Numbered from the stretch's first letter, positions 16,951 to 25,980 are shown. The stretch is 64,000 nt of DNA from an uncultured Pseudomonadota bacterium (GCA_903834835.1 CAILKO010000008.1:1-64000), one strand, 5' to 3'. The notes: generated by a model from the sequence alone, not told the origin. Program-made: numbers and translations.

Positions 16951-17394
16951 ATGACGAAGAATCGCCGCCGTCAGGCGAGGGAACTGGCGCTGCAGGCCCT
17001 CTACGGCTGGCAGTTGTCGGGATCGGCGCTGCCTGACGCGACCGAGCAGATGAGCCAGCTGGACGGCTGGGAGTTCGCGGACCAGGGAATGGCGCGCGAA
17101 CTGCTCGCCGGAGTGATCAAGCGTTCGGGGGATCTCGAGTCGCTCATCGCGCCCTGCCTTGCGGGCCGCAGCTTTGCCGAGTTGTCCCCTGTCGAGCGCG
17201 GGATTCTTTACGTCGGCACCCTGGAGTTGGCGGCGCGCCCCGAGACACCGTTCAAGGTTGTGATCAACGAAGCGATCGAGCTTGGCAAGATATATGGCGG
17301 CACCGACGGGCATCGTTTCGTGAACGGTGTCCTCCAGAAGCTTGCCGCGCAGCTCAGGCCCGAGGAGTTTGCGCGGGCGCGCCAAGCGGTCTAG
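16951..17394 (+). CDS. nusB: Transcription antitermination factor NusB
   Basis: A 147-residue NusB. It binds boxA RNA with NusE (ribosomal protein S10) in rRNA antitermination complexes. The basic N-terminus KNRRRQARELALQALYGWQLS, the middle LAGRSFAELSPVERGILYVGTLEL and C-terminal PFKVVINEAIELGKIYGGTDGHRFVNGVL are standard NusB blocks. The start is ATG at 16951. It lies in a tight string from ribB to pncC with 8-50 base gaps, likely one operon. Confidence 0.95.
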   Translation: MTKNRRRQARELALQALYGWQLSGSALPDATEQMSQLDGWEFADQGMARELLAGVIKRSGDLESLIAPCLAGRSFAELSPVERGILYVGTLELAARPETPFKVVINEAIELGKIYGGTDGHRFVNGVLQKLAAQLRPEEFARARQAV

Positions 17395-17413
17395 GCCGCG
17401 CAGGCGCGCTGTC

Positions 17414-18409
17414 ATGGAATCTGCTAACGACGGCGCGGCAAGGCTGTCCGAATTCGGCCTGATCAACCGATATTTCGCTAAACACGTTTCTCGCGCCAGG
17501 CTGGGGATCGGCGACGACGCGGCACTGATCGATCTGCCGTCAGACGCGTTGCTTGCCGTCACGACGGATACGCTGAACGAAGGCGTACATTTCCTTCATG
17601 GCGCCGATCCGGCGAAGCTCGGCCATAAGGCGCTAGCGGTGAATCTGTCTGATCTTGCCGCAATGGGCGCAGTCCCGCGTTACGCACTTCTTGCACTTTC
17701 CATGCCGGTGGCCGATCCGGCCTGGCTTGAGGCGTTTTCGGCGGGGTTCTTCGCGCTCGCAAACCGCCACAACGTGGAACTGATAGGCGGCGATACGACG
17801 CGCGGCGCGCTGTCAGTGACTATCACTGCCATGGGCGAAGTGGATAGTCGCGCGCTGCGGCGCGACGGCGCCCGGCCGGGCGATGACATCTGGGTCTCTG
17901 GCACGCTGGGCGGCGCGGCGCTGGGACTGGCCTGTCTGCAAGGCAGCGTAGAAGTCGAGCCCGCGGATCGCTCTGCAATGATCGCCCTGCTGGAGACCCC
18001 GACGCCGCGGGTGGAGCTGGGCATCGCATTGCGCGGCATCGCCAGTGCGGCGATCGACATATCGGACGGTCTGACGGGAGATCTCGTCCACATACTCGAC
18101 CGTTCGGGGGTCGCAGCCGCGCTCGACTGGACTCGCGTTCCGCAGCCAGCCGCTCTGTCGCGCCTCGGCGATGAATCCCGCGCGAGGCAGATGGCGCTCG
18201 CCGGCGGAGACGACTACGAATTGCTGTTCACCGCGGCGCCCGAGCGCGCCAGCGAGATCCTTTCGTTAGGGAGGAGCATCGGAGTGCCGCTTGCGCGCAT
18301 CGGCGAAATCAGGGGTCGGGAAGATACGGCTCGAATGCTCGAAATTCGGGGTCTGACACCGGCAGAATCCGGGATCCTCCAGAGTCACGACCACTTCCGG
18401 CCATACTGA
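17414..18409 (+). CDS. thiL: Thiamine-monophosphate kinase
   Basis: A 331-residue ThiL of the PurM/HypE fold, which phosphorylates thiamine monophosphate to the active diphosphate. RLGIGDDAALI, TTDTLNEGVHF, GHKALAVNLSDLAAMGA, LIGGDTTRG, AAIDISDGLTGDL and AGGDDYELLFTA are in family order. I start at MESAND (17414), 19 bases after nusB. The order nusB-thiL-pgpA is widespread in proteobacteria and supports the assignment. No TPP riboswitch is seen here. Confidence 0.95.
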   Translation: MESANDGAARLSEFGLINRYFAKHVSRARLGIGDDAALIDLPSDALLAVTTDTLNEGVHFLHGADPAKLGHKALAVNLSDLAAMGAVPRYALLALSMPVADPAWLEAFSAGFFALANRHNVELIGGDTTRGALSVTITAMGEVDSRALRRDGARPGDDIWVSGTLGGAALGLACLQGSVEVEPADRSAMIALLETPTPRVELGIALRGIASAAIDISDGLTGDLVHILDRSGVAAALDWTRVPQPAALSRLGDESRARQMALAGGDDYELLFTAAPERASEILSLGRSIGVPLARIGEIRGREDTARMLEIRGLTPAESGILQSHDHFRPY

Positions 18410-18420
18410 ATCCAGCACCG

Positions 18421-18906
18421 ATGATCTTCAAACCGACCGCCGCCTTTGTTTTCGCTCATCCCGCGAGAGTTCTTGCGTTCGGCTTCGGGGCCGGGCTCGC
18501 GCCCTTCGCGCCGGGTACGTTTGGCACGCTCGCTGCCTATCCGCTCTGGTGGGCTCTTTCGCTGGTGCTTCCGCAGTGGGCGATCCTCGCGCTGCTGTTG
18601 CCTCTTTTTGGCCTGGGCGTGTGGGCCTGTGGAATCACAGGCCGGCACCTCGGTATCTCGGACCACGGGTCGATGGTGTGGGACGAGGTTGTCGCTTTCA
18701 TTTTGATCCTCGCCCTGATTCCCCAGTCAATCGCGTGGCAGATCGCTGCATTTTTCGTATTCCGCTTCTTTGACGTAGTCAAACCGCCGCCGATCCGCCA
18801 GATCGAGATTCGGGTGAAGGGCGGTTTCGGCGTAATGATCGACGACATCCTCGCAGCGGGGTACACGCTGCTTTGCCTTGCGCTCGCGCAGCGCTTTTTC
18901 GACTGA
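18421..18906 (+). CDS. pgpA: Phosphatidylglycerophosphatase A
   Basis: A 161-residue inner-membrane PgpA that dephosphorylates phosphatidylglycerophosphate to phosphatidylglycerol. The family signatures GFGAGLAPFAPGTFGTLAAY and MVWDEVVAF are present, with the FFDVVKPPPIRQIE loop near the C-terminus and four hydrophobic segments. The start is 11 bases after thiL. The next gene begins seven bases after the stop. Confidence 0.94.
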   Translation: MIFKPTAAFVFAHPARVLAFGFGAGLAPFAPGTFGTLAAYPLWWALSLVLPQWAILALLLPLFGLGVWACGITGRHLGISDHGSMVWDEVVAFILILALIPQSIAWQIAAFFVFRFFDVVKPPPIRQIEIRVKGGFGVMIDDILAAGYTLLCLALAQRFFD

Positions 18907-18913
18907 TCGGCGG

Positions 18914-19417
18914 ATGAGCGGCTCCGACCTGAACGAACTTGCTGCGATGGCGGGCGCACAGCTGGTCCGGTGCGGCCTGAGGCTCGCAACCGCGGAATCC
19001 TGCACGGGCGGCATGGTCGCGCAGGCAATTACATCAGTAGCAGGGTCATCCGACTGGTTCGACCGTGGTTTCGTCACCTACTCGAATGCCTCGAAGCGCG
19101 AGTTGCTCGGCGTAAGTGCCGCGACAATCGAGCAGCGCGGCGCAGTGGACGAGGAAACGGCGCGGGAGATGGCGATGGGCGCGCTCAGGGCAAGCCATGC
19201 GGGAATTGCGCTTGCGATCACCGGCGTGGCGGGGCCGGGCGGAGGTACGCCGCAGAAACCGGTCGGGACGGTGTGCATTGCCTGGGCGGACCGGGGAGGG
19301 ATGGTGCGCAGCGAAATGCGACGCTTCGACGGCGACCGAGAGCAGGTGCGTCTCCAGTCGGCGCATCGCGCGCTGGGCGGCCTTGTCAGCCTGCTTGCGG
19401 ACAGGCGCGGTGCCTGA
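18914..19417 (+). CDS. pncC: CinA C-terminal domain nicotinamide-nucleotide amidohydrolase
   Basis: A 167-residue stand-alone CinA C-terminal (PncC) protein that deamidates nicotinamide mononucleotide in NAD salvage. ATAESCTGGMVAQAI carries the catalytic serine, VTYSNASKRELLGV and ITGVAGPGGGTPQKPVGTV follow. I start at MSGSDL (18914). It is the last gene of the ribB-pncC string; the next gene starts 42 bases later on the same strand. Confidence 0.92.
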   Translation: MSGSDLNELAAMAGAQLVRCGLRLATAESCTGGMVAQAITSVAGSSDWFDRGFVTYSNASKRELLGVSAATIEQRGAVDEETAREMAMGALRASHAGIALAITGVAGPGGGTPQKPVGTVCIAWADRGGMVRSEMRRFDGDREQVRLQSAHRALGGLVSLLADRRGA

Positions 19418-19459
19418 GGATCATCCTATCGTTTCCCCGGGTGCACGGTTGGAGCTGTC

Positions 19460-20842
19460 ATGAGCGAGACTAGACCGGCCGCCGTGGCGGGCAGCTTTTA
19501 TCCTGGAGATGGCGCCACCCTCGCGCGTGATATTCAGGGCTACCTGGGCGAGGTCCAGCGCTTCGATCCGCCGCTGGGATTTCCCAAGGTGTTGATCGTT
19601 CCGCATGCCGGTTACGTTTACTCGGGTCCCGTTGCGGCTGTGGCCTACGATGCGATCGCACCAGCCCGAGGGATCGTCCGCAGGGTGGTGCTGCTCGGAC
19701 CCGCGCATCGCGTCGCATTCCGTGGCATGGCACTACCCGCGGCGAATGTATTCGCCACGCCGCTGGGCACCGTCCGGGTCGATCGGGAGGCGGCCGGCGC
19801 GCTGACAGGGCTGCCGCAGGTCGTGCGCGGGGACGCGCCTCATGCCGATGAGCATGCGCTGGAAGTGCAGTTGCCCTTTCTCCAGTCGGTGCTCGGCGAA
19901 TTTTCACTGGTTCCGCTCGTCGTCGGGCAAGCGTCGCCCGGGGAAGTTGCGCAGGTTCTGGAAGCGCTGTGGGGCGGTCCGGAAACGCTGATCGTCATCT
20001 CCACGGACCTTTCCCACTTTCACCCGTACGACGAAGCGCGGGGGATCGATCAGGCGACGATCGCGAGGATCGTCGCCCGCAGCCCGGACATCCGGCACGA
20101 GGAAGCCTGCGGCGCAACGCCACTCAACGGACTGCTCGCGCTGCTTCGCGCTCGGGGACTGGCCGTTACTCGCATGGCCGATTGCAACTCCGGTGACACT
20201 GCAGGTGGCCGGGGCAGGGTGGTCGGCTACGCCGCCTTTGCGGTGTACGAGCAAACCGGGACGGGCGTGAGTGCCAGTGAGGAACAGGCTGGGCCAGTGT
20301 TGCTGTCGATTGCCCGTCACGCGATCGAGTCTCGGCTCGACATGGGTGCGCGCATGCCGCCGGAGCCAGACGCCGCGTGGCTGAAAGTCTGTGCAGCAAG
20401 CTTCATCACGCTTACCCGGGACGGCGCACTGCGCGGCTGTATCGGTTCCCTCGAGCCGCACCGGGCGCTCGGGCGCGACGTGACGGAAAACGCGGTTGCC
20501 GCCGCGTTCCGTGATCCGCGGTTTGCGCCGGTCACGCCGGCGGACTGGCCGGGGATCCGTGTGGAGGTGTCGCTCCTGTCACGCCCGAAGCCCGTCCAAT
20601 TCGCGGACGAGGCCGAGTTGCTCGCCGTAATCACGCCGGACATAGACGGCTTGATCATCGCCCACGAGGGCCGACGCGCGACATTTCTTCTCCAGGTGTG
20701 GGAGAGCATTCCAGATCCCCGACAGTTTCTGAGGGAGCTCAGGCGCAAGGCGGGCATCGCGGCGGACACGCCGGTCGTGCGCTGCACGCTCAGCCGCTAC
20801 CGCGTAACGAAATGGAAGGAACCGCAGGAGCGCGTCGCTTGA
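19460..20842 (+). CDS. AmmeMemoRadiSam system protein B-A fusion (MEMO + AMMECR1)
   Basis: A 460-residue fusion of two proteins that are separate genes in many genomes. Residues about 5-260 are a MEMO domain, with LIVPHAGYVYSG, LLGPAHRVAF, DEHALEVQLPF, ISTDLSHFHPYDEA and CGATPLNGL, matching the His/His/Cys metal site of the dioxygenase-like fold. Residues about 280-455 are an AMMECR1 domain with the signature LRGCIGSLEPHRALG and the FRDPRFAPVT segment. The biochemical function of this system is not established. The following radical SAM gene begins within the stop codon region, so the pair is translationally coupled. Confidence 0.93.
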   Translation: MSETRPAAVAGSFYPGDGATLARDIQGYLGEVQRFDPPLGFPKVLIVPHAGYVYSGPVAAVAYDAIAPARGIVRRVVLLGPAHRVAFRGMALPAANVFATPLGTVRVDREAAGALTGLPQVVRGDAPHADEHALEVQLPFLQSVLGEFSLVPLVVGQASPGEVAQVLEALWGGPETLIVISTDLSHFHPYDEARGIDQATIARIVARSPDIRHEEACGATPLNGLLALLRARGLAVTRMADCNSGDTAGGRGRVVGYAAFAVYEQTGTGVSASEEQAGPVLLSIARHAIESRLDMGARMPPEPDAAWLKVCAASFITLTRDGALRGCIGSLEPHRALGRDVTENAVAAAFRDPRFAPVTPADWPGIRVEVSLLSRPKPVQFADEAELLAVITPDIDGLIIAHEGRRATFLLQVWESIPDPRQFLRELRRKAGIAADTPVVRCTLSRYRVTKWKEPQERVA

Positions 20843-21927
20843 CACCGGAATCAACCTATCCGGGACGCTGGTGGCATGCGTTGCCGGACGGCCGACTCCA
20901 GTGCGATCTTTGTCCGCGCGATTGCCGGTTGCATGATGGACAGCGCGGGCTTTGCTTCGTGCGCCGGCGGGAGGGCGAAGCAATGCTTCTCACGACCTAC
21001 GGACGCTCCTCCGGCTTCTGTGTCGATCCGATCGAGAAGAAGCCGCTAAATCAGTTCTATCCGGGAAGCAGCGTGCTCTCGTTTGGCACAGCAGGCTGCA
21101 ATCTGTCCTGCAAGTTCTGCCAGAACTGGGATATTTCCAGATCGCGCGACATGGACCGCCTCATGGACGAAGCCTCGCCTGCAAAAGTTGCAGATGCGGC
21201 CGTGACACTGGGCTGCAAGTCTGTTGCCTTTACCTACAACGATCCTGTGATCTTCGCCGAATACGCAATGGACATCGCGGACGCGTGCCGGGCGCGCGGC
21301 GTGCAGTCGGTCGCGGTGACGGCTGGTTACATGCACGCGGAGCCGAGGCGCGAATTCTTCGCCAAAATGGATGCGGCGAACGTCGATCTGAAGGCCTTTA
21401 CCGAGGAGTTCTACTACAAGGAGTGCGGCGGCCGGCTTTCGTCGGTGCTGGAGACCCTGGAATATCTCGTGAAGGAAACAGGGGTCTGGATCGAGGTCAC
21501 GACGCTGCTGATTCCGGGCAAGAACGATTCGATCGAGGAGATCGATGCCGAATGCGCCTGGATCGCGCGGCATCTCGGGCGCAACGTGCCGCTGCACTTT
21601 ACGGCGTTTCATCCCGACTGGAAGATGGCGGATATTGAGGCCACGCCGCCGGCGACGCTGGCGCGCGCGCGGCGCATCGCCCAGAAGCACGGCCTCAACT
21701 ATGTGTATACGGGCAACGTGCACGACGCGGAGGGCGGCACGACTTACTGTCCGCACTGCGGAAAGGAAGTGATTGTGCGCGACTGGTATCAGATACGAAC
21801 CTACAGTCTCGACGATGGGGGAGCCTGTTCATTCTGCCGGCATCCGCTGGACGGGCGCTATCAGAAGTTCGAAAAACCCTTCGGCCCGCGCAGAATTCCG
21901 GTCCGCCTCGCGCAGGTGTCGCGCTAG
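20839..21927 (+). CDS. AmmeMemoRadiSam system radical SAM enzyme
   Basis: A radical SAM enzyme of the AmmeMemoRadiSam system (362 residues from a TTG start). It has an N-terminal cysteine cluster (CDLCPRDCRLHDGQRGLC), the SAM-cluster motif CNLSCKFC, the SAM-binding FTYNDPVIFAEY, and a C-terminal CPHCG plus CSFC pair that looks like a zinc-ribbon. I prefer the TTG at 20839, which overlaps the upstream TGA as TTGA and has CAGGAG about 10 bases ahead; an ATG at 20812 inside the upstream gene is the alternative. Resembles PFL-activating enzymes in fold, but the substrate is unknown. Confidence 0.92.
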   Translation: MTPESTYPGRWWHALPDGRLQCDLCPRDCRLHDGQRGLCFVRRREGEAMLLTTYGRSSGFCVDPIEKKPLNQFYPGSSVLSFGTAGCNLSCKFCQNWDISRSRDMDRLMDEASPAKVADAAVTLGCKSVAFTYNDPVIFAEYAMDIADACRARGVQSVAVTAGYMHAEPRREFFAKMDAANVDLKAFTEEFYYKECGGRLSSVLETLEYLVKETGVWIEVTTLLIPGKNDSIEEIDAECAWIARHLGRNVPLHFTAFHPDWKMADIEATPPATLARARRIAQKHGLNYVYTGNVHDAEGGTTYCPHCGKEVIVRDWYQIRTYSLDDGGACSFCRHPLDGRYQKFEKPFGPRRIPVRLAQVSR

Positions 21928-21954
21928 GCAGTCCGAGGGCGAATGCTGCTCATG

Positions 21955-21976
21955 ATAGTAACATTTATGTTACTAT
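21955..21976. promoter_or_regulatory. Palindromic operator-like site, GTAAC-N6-GTTAC (site 1)
   Basis: ATAGTAACAT and ATGTTACTAT are perfect 10-bp arms with TT between. The site lies in an AT-rich 60-base gap just before the DNA glycosylase gene, and its right half includes TACTATAT, which could double as a -10 region. The same GTAAC-N6-GTTAC core recurs at 50472 and 55601. A TetR- or MarR-type repressor operator would look like this; the binding protein is unknown. Confidence 0.65.
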
Positions 21977-22004
21977 ATCAATACGAAACATGCCCGGAGG
22001 TCGC

Positions 22005-22517
22005 TTGAGCGCGCTAGTAGTGCGGAGCTTTGTGCCAGTCTCGGACGCGCGGGCAGAAGTACTGATTCTCGGGAGCATGCCGGGGCGCGCATCGCTTGAT
22101 GCCGGAAGGTATTACGCGCATCCGCGGAATGTTTTCTGGCGCATCCTGGCCGAACTGCTCGGGTTCGACGCGGATGATGCGTACGAGGAGCGAATCCGGG
22201 CGCTTATGTCTGCTCGAATCGCGCTCTGGGATGTGTTGCAGTCCTGCGTCAGAAAAGGAAGCCTGGACACGCGCATCGAGCCCGATACCGAGATCGCGAA
22301 CGACTTCGGGACGTTCTTTCGCGAGCATCGCAGGATCAGACGCGTGTACTTCAACGGCGCGAAGGCTGAATCCTCGTTCGTGCGCCACGTGCGGGACGAC
22401 CGGTATTTCGCATCGGTCAGCTTCGCGCGCCTGCCGTCGACCAGCCCGGCACACGCGGCGATGTCCTTCGAAAGCAAGCTTCGGGCATGGCGTGAGCTGC
22501 TGTCGCAAAACAGCTGA
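22005..22517 (+). CDS. DNA-deoxyinosine (hypoxanthine) glycosylase, UDG superfamily family 6-like
   Basis: A protein of about 170 residues of the uracil-DNA-glycosylase superfamily, closest by eye to the hypoxanthine-DNA glycosylase group. VLILGSMPGRASLDAGRYYAHPRNVFW is split over motif 1 and the conserved YYAHPRNxFW block, and LPSTSPAHA is the DNA-binding C-terminal motif. The enzyme removes deaminated bases. The ORF begins with ATG at 21990 but without a ribosome binding site; GGAGGT lies just before the TTG at 22005, which I favour (spacing is short, so both remain possible). A palindrome sits upstream. Confidence 0.85.
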   Translation: MSALVVRSFVPVSDARAEVLILGSMPGRASLDAGRYYAHPRNVFWRILAELLGFDADDAYEERIRALMSARIALWDVLQSCVRKGSLDTRIEPDTEIANDFGTFFREHRRIRRVYFNGAKAESSFVRHVRDDRYFASVSFARLPSTSPAHAAMSFESKLRAWRELLSQNS

Positions 22518-22621
22518 AGCCCCACGCTGGCGCCGTCAAAGCGCTGATCGCACGCGTGAATGCAAGCGATGCCGGCGCAGGATGTTGCCATGCCTGCGCC
22601 GGTCGACAGGATGTTGAGCGT

Positions 22622-23578
22622 CTATTGCGGAGCGTAGTTCGCGATGCGGGCAGCCTCGGTATAGAACTTGACTTCCGCTTCGTGCGCGCGCAGCTGCTCT
22701 TCCGGAGTGGAGGCAATAACTGCGTAGCCGGCCTTGCGCAGCTGCTCGACGATCTCGGGCAGTTGTGCACTTGCCACCACAGCGCGGCTCACGCGCTGGA
22801 TCTGATCCTGCGGCGTGCCCCGCGGTGCCCAGTAGCCCATGTTTGCTGCCGCACTCTCCATGCTCTGCAAGCCCACTTCCCGGGCCAGCGGGACATCCGG
22901 GAACAGATCGCTGCGTTTCGGCGCTCCGTACAACAAGGCGCGTGCGCGGCCCGTCTGCACATACTCGCCCAGCCCCACCCAAACGTTGATGAGCAGGTCA
23001 GCCTGTCCCGAGAGTACGTCTGTGACGGCCGGCGCCGCGCCCTTGTACTGAATCGGCGTGAAGGTGATTCCGGTCGCATTCTTGATCATGTGCATGATGA
23101 GTTCAGTGTTGGGCGCCTGCACCGCGAGATTCAGTTTTCCCGGCGGATTCGCTTTCGCGTGGGCGATCAGGTCCTGAAACGTGCGTACGGGAAGCTTGCT
23201 GCTGGAGAAGAGCAGGAGCGGTGAATTGGCAAGATTGGAAACCGGTAACAGTTCCTTGGCCGCGTCGACGAACGTCGTCTTGTTGAACACGCTGGAAATG
23301 TTGGCTCCATATCCGAAGAGAAAGTTCGTGCCGTCTGGATCCGCAGCAACCACCGCTTTCGCCCCCACCACGCCGCCCGCGCCGGTACGATTCTCGATGA
23401 TGATCTGCTGGCCCAGGCGCTTCGTCATTTCCGCCTGCAGCACCCGCGCCGCAACGTCAGTACCGCCACCGGCCGCGTAGGGCACGACGATGCGGATCGG
23501 TTTACCCGAGGACTGCGCCCAGATATGGCCTGCGGCAATGAGCAGCGCACTGCCGATGAGCAATTTTCGAAGAATCAT
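22622..23578 (-). CDS. Bug/TctC-type periplasmic binding protein
   Basis: A 318-residue Bug receptor. Signal peptide LLIAAGHIWAQ, then GKPIRIVVPYAAGGGTDVAARVL and GQQIIIENRTGAGGVVGAKAV, the most canonical Bug signature in this window. GGAGGAGGGGAAA precedes the ATG at 23578, which I prefer to the ORF-track start five codons upstream. It is divergent from the next Bug gene (23833) and not adjacent to a permease or enzyme gene, so its pathway cannot be inferred. Confidence 0.92.
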   Translation of the reverse strand: MILRKLLIGSALLIAAGHIWAQSSGKPIRIVVPYAAGGGTDVAARVLQAEMTKRLGQQIIIENRTGAGGVVGAKAVVAADPDGTNFLFGYGANISSVFNKTTFVDAAKELLPVSNLANSPLLLFSSSKLPVRTFQDLIAHAKANPPGKLNLAVQAPNTELIMHMIKNATGITFTPIQYKGAAPAVTDVLSGQADLLINVWVGLGEYVQTGRARALLYGAPKRSDLFPDVPLAREVGLQSMESAAANMGYWAPRGTPQDQIQRVSRAVVASAQLPEIVEQLRKAGYAVIASTPEEQLRAHEAEVKFYTEAARIANYAPQ

Positions 23579-23832
23579 TTTCCCCTCCTCCAATGGTTGT
23601 TGAACCCTTAAGCTCGCCAGGCAACAGGGACACCCTGCCCCCCTTTGCGCAGGATATCAGGATGGTCGACGCTCCGAAACGGGATGCGGCGGCCGTGGCT
23701 GGCCTGGATCGCAAGGCAGGGCGCGTTTCTCCGGTGCGGAGAAATGCAGGGCGAGGGGAGCTCACCGAGGTAGCCCATCCCGTACGGCAGCGCGCAATGG
23801 ACAACATGTCGTTTATGGCGGAGGAGATGACG

Positions 23833-24837
23833 ATGAAGGTTCTGAACCGAACTGCTCGCCTGGTCCGCACTGCGGCCGTCGTAGTGCTGGGCGCGGGCGC
23901 CTGGCTGATCGCACCGGGCGCCGGGGCGCAGTCCTATCCGAACAAGCCGATCCGCGTCATCGTGCCGTTCCCGGCGGGTGGTAACGCCGATGTGGTGGTG
24001 CGGCTGGTGACGACGCAGATGAGCCAGAAGCTCGGCCAGACGATGGTGGTGGACAACAAGCCCGGCGCAAGCACGATCATCGGCACAGAGATGCTGGCCA
24101 AGGCTGCGGCGGACGGCTATACGCTCGGCATGATCACGGATTCGCTGGCGATCAACCCGATGCTCTTTTCCAAGCTGCCCTATGACTCGGAGAAGGACTT
24201 TGAAATGATCTCGCAGCTTGTGGCTGTGCCGCTCGTGTTGCTCGCGCATCCCTCATTGAACGTGAAAACGGTGCCGGAGCTGGTGGCGTTGGCCAAGGCC
24301 AGACAGGGCGGGCTCAACTACGCATCGATCGGCGACGGTTCGGCGCACCACATTCTGATGGAGTGGTTCAACGCGCTGGCAGGCATACGCATGTCCCACA
24401 TCCCTTACAAGGGTGTGGCGCCGGCGCTGAACGACCTCGTCGGCGGGCAAGTGGACCTGATGTTCTCGGGCACCGCGACGCTGGAGCAGTACACCAGGAC
24501 CGGCAAGCTGGTCGCACTCGGCGTGACCAGTTCCAGGCGCGAGGCATCCTTTCCCGACATGCCGACCATCGCTGAACAGAACCTGCCGCGCTTTGAAGTT
24601 ACCAACCTGGGGTTCGCGCTCGGGGCGCCTGCCACAACGCCGCGCGAAATCATCGTTCGGTTGAATCAGGAGATAGCTGCTGCGCTTGCTGTCCCCGCGC
24701 TGCGCGGCCGGCTGGAGAGCCTCGGCACGGTGGCTACGCCTTCGTCGCTCGCCGACGCGCGTACCATCATCGCTCGGGCGATCAGCCAGTGGGCGCGCAT
24801 CATCAAGGAGTCGGGTGTCAAGCTGAATCCGGCTTGA
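23833..24837 (+). CDS. Bug/TctC-type periplasmic binding protein
   Basis: A 334-residue Bug receptor with a twin-arginine-free signal peptide (ending LIAPGAGAQ), SYPNKPIRVIVPFPAGGNADVVVRLV and GQTMVVDNKPGASTIIGTEM. The ORF runs further upstream, but GAGGAG-ATGACG-ATG favours the second ATG (23833), the same arrangement as for the Bug gene at 15128. It converges on a beta-hydroxyacid dehydrogenase gene. Divergently paired with another Bug gene at 22622. Ligand unknown. Confidence 0.91.
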   Translation: MKVLNRTARLVRTAAVVVLGAGAWLIAPGAGAQSYPNKPIRVIVPFPAGGNADVVVRLVTTQMSQKLGQTMVVDNKPGASTIIGTEMLAKAAADGYTLGMITDSLAINPMLFSKLPYDSEKDFEMISQLVAVPLVLLAHPSLNVKTVPELVALAKARQGGLNYASIGDGSAHHILMEWFNALAGIRMSHIPYKGVAPALNDLVGGQVDLMFSGTATLEQYTRTGKLVALGVTSSRREASFPDMPTIAEQNLPRFEVTNLGFALGAPATTPREIIVRLNQEIAAALAVPALRGRLESLGTVATPSSLADARTIIARAISQWARIIKESGVKLNPA

Positions 24838-24897
24838 GCCTATGCAGAGGCCAGTACAGCGGACGCCTGCTGAGCTGTCCGGCATTTGACCGAACCT

Positions 24898-25773
24898 TCA
24901 GTCTCGCGCGACCAGGTCCATCAGGCTGCTCGTGTCCCAGCGCTTGCCGCCGCGCGCCTGTACCTGAGCGTAGAACTGGTCGATCAAGGCGGTGAGCGGC
25001 AATCGGGCGCCGTTCCGGTTCGCTTCACCAAGGCAGATGGCAAGGTCCTTCCTCATCCAGTCCACGGCAAAGCCGAAGCCATCGAATTTCACCTGATCCA
25101 TCGCCTGCCAGCGGTTTTCCATCTGCCAGGACTGCGCGGCACCTTTGGAGATCACGGAAACGACCTTCTCGAGATCCAGTCCCGCCCGCTTGCCGAAGTT
25201 GAGTCCTTCGGCGAGACCCTGGACCACGCCAGCGATGACGATCTGATTCACCATCTTGGTGAGCTGCCCCGCGCCCGGTCCGCCGATGAGCGCGCACATC
25301 TTGGCGTAGACATCAAGCACAGCCTTCGACCTGTCGAAATCCGCCTGCTCGCCACCACACATGATGCCGAGCTGGGCGTTTTGCGCGCCTGCCTGCCCAC
25401 CCGAGACCGGCGCATCGACAAACCCGATTTCCCGCTCGAGGCAGAGCATGTGCAGCTCCCGTGCCAGGTCCGCAGAGGCGGTTGTATGGTCGATCAGGAC
25501 GGATCCCGGCGACATGCCTGTCAGGGCTCCTTCGGCACCGAGGACGACCGCCCTGACGTCGTCATCGTTGCCGACGCAGGTCATGACGAAGTCCGCGCCC
25601 TCGGCCGCAGCGCGAGGGGTCTGGGCGCTACGCCCGCCATACTCGGCAAGCCAGCTGGCAGCCCTGGCCGAACTGCGGTTATAGACAGTGACCTGGTGGC
25701 CCCCTTTTCTAAGCAGGTGGCCGGCCATCGGATAGCCCATCACGCCCAGGCCGATGAAGGCGCATTTCGCCAT
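24898..25773 (-). CDS. 3-hydroxyisobutyrate dehydrogenase-like NAD(P)-dependent oxidoreductase
   Basis: A 291-residue beta-hydroxyacid dehydrogenase with KCAFIGLGVMGYPMAGHLL, FVDAPVSGGQAGAQNA, and the catalytic lysine in GAGQLTKMVNQI. The C-terminal KDLAICLGEANRNGARLPLT is typical of tartronate-semialdehyde/3-hydroxyisobutyrate reductases. CTTGGGAGACA lies before the ATG at 25773; the ORF-track start is 36 codons upstream and unlikely. Only about 40% of its residues look shared with the other family member at 13237 by eye, so they are not recent duplicates. It is transcribed away from recA. Confidence 0.9.
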   Translation of the reverse strand: MAKCAFIGLGVMGYPMAGHLLRKGGHQVTVYNRSSARAASWLAEYGGRSAQTPRAAAEGADFVMTCVGNDDDVRAVVLGAEGALTGMSPGSVLIDHTTASADLARELHMLCLEREIGFVDAPVSGGQAGAQNAQLGIMCGGEQADFDRSKAVLDVYAKMCALIGGPGAGQLTKMVNQIVIAGVVQGLAEGLNFGKRAGLDLEKVVSVISKGAAQSWQMENRWQAMDQVKFDGFGFAVDWMRKDLAICLGEANRNGARLPLTALIDQFYAQVQARGGKRWDTSSLMDLVARD

Positions 25774-25880
25774 TTCATTGTCTCCCAAGGGTTTTTTCAT
25801 TGGTTCCTGCTGATGGTACACCGTGGCATCCGTGCCTCGTGCCGGGGCTTGCGAGCCGCCGGAGTCAACCGGTACAATCA

Positions 25881-25896
25881 CTGAACGTTTATACAG
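25881..25896 (+). promoter_or_regulatory. LexA (SOS) box of recA
   Basis: CTGAACGTTTATACAG fits CTG-N10-CAG, with ACAG perfect and CTGA in place of CTGT on the left. It lies 85 bases before recA and next to a TACAAT -10-like element at 25873, the expected position for SOS repression of recA. Confidence 0.8.
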
Positions 25897-25980
25897 TATC
25901 CGGTGTCGGCCCGGGCCTGTGCAACCAAGCGCGCCTGCCGTAGATGTCGACCGCCAATAAGAAAGTAAAGGAAGAACACC

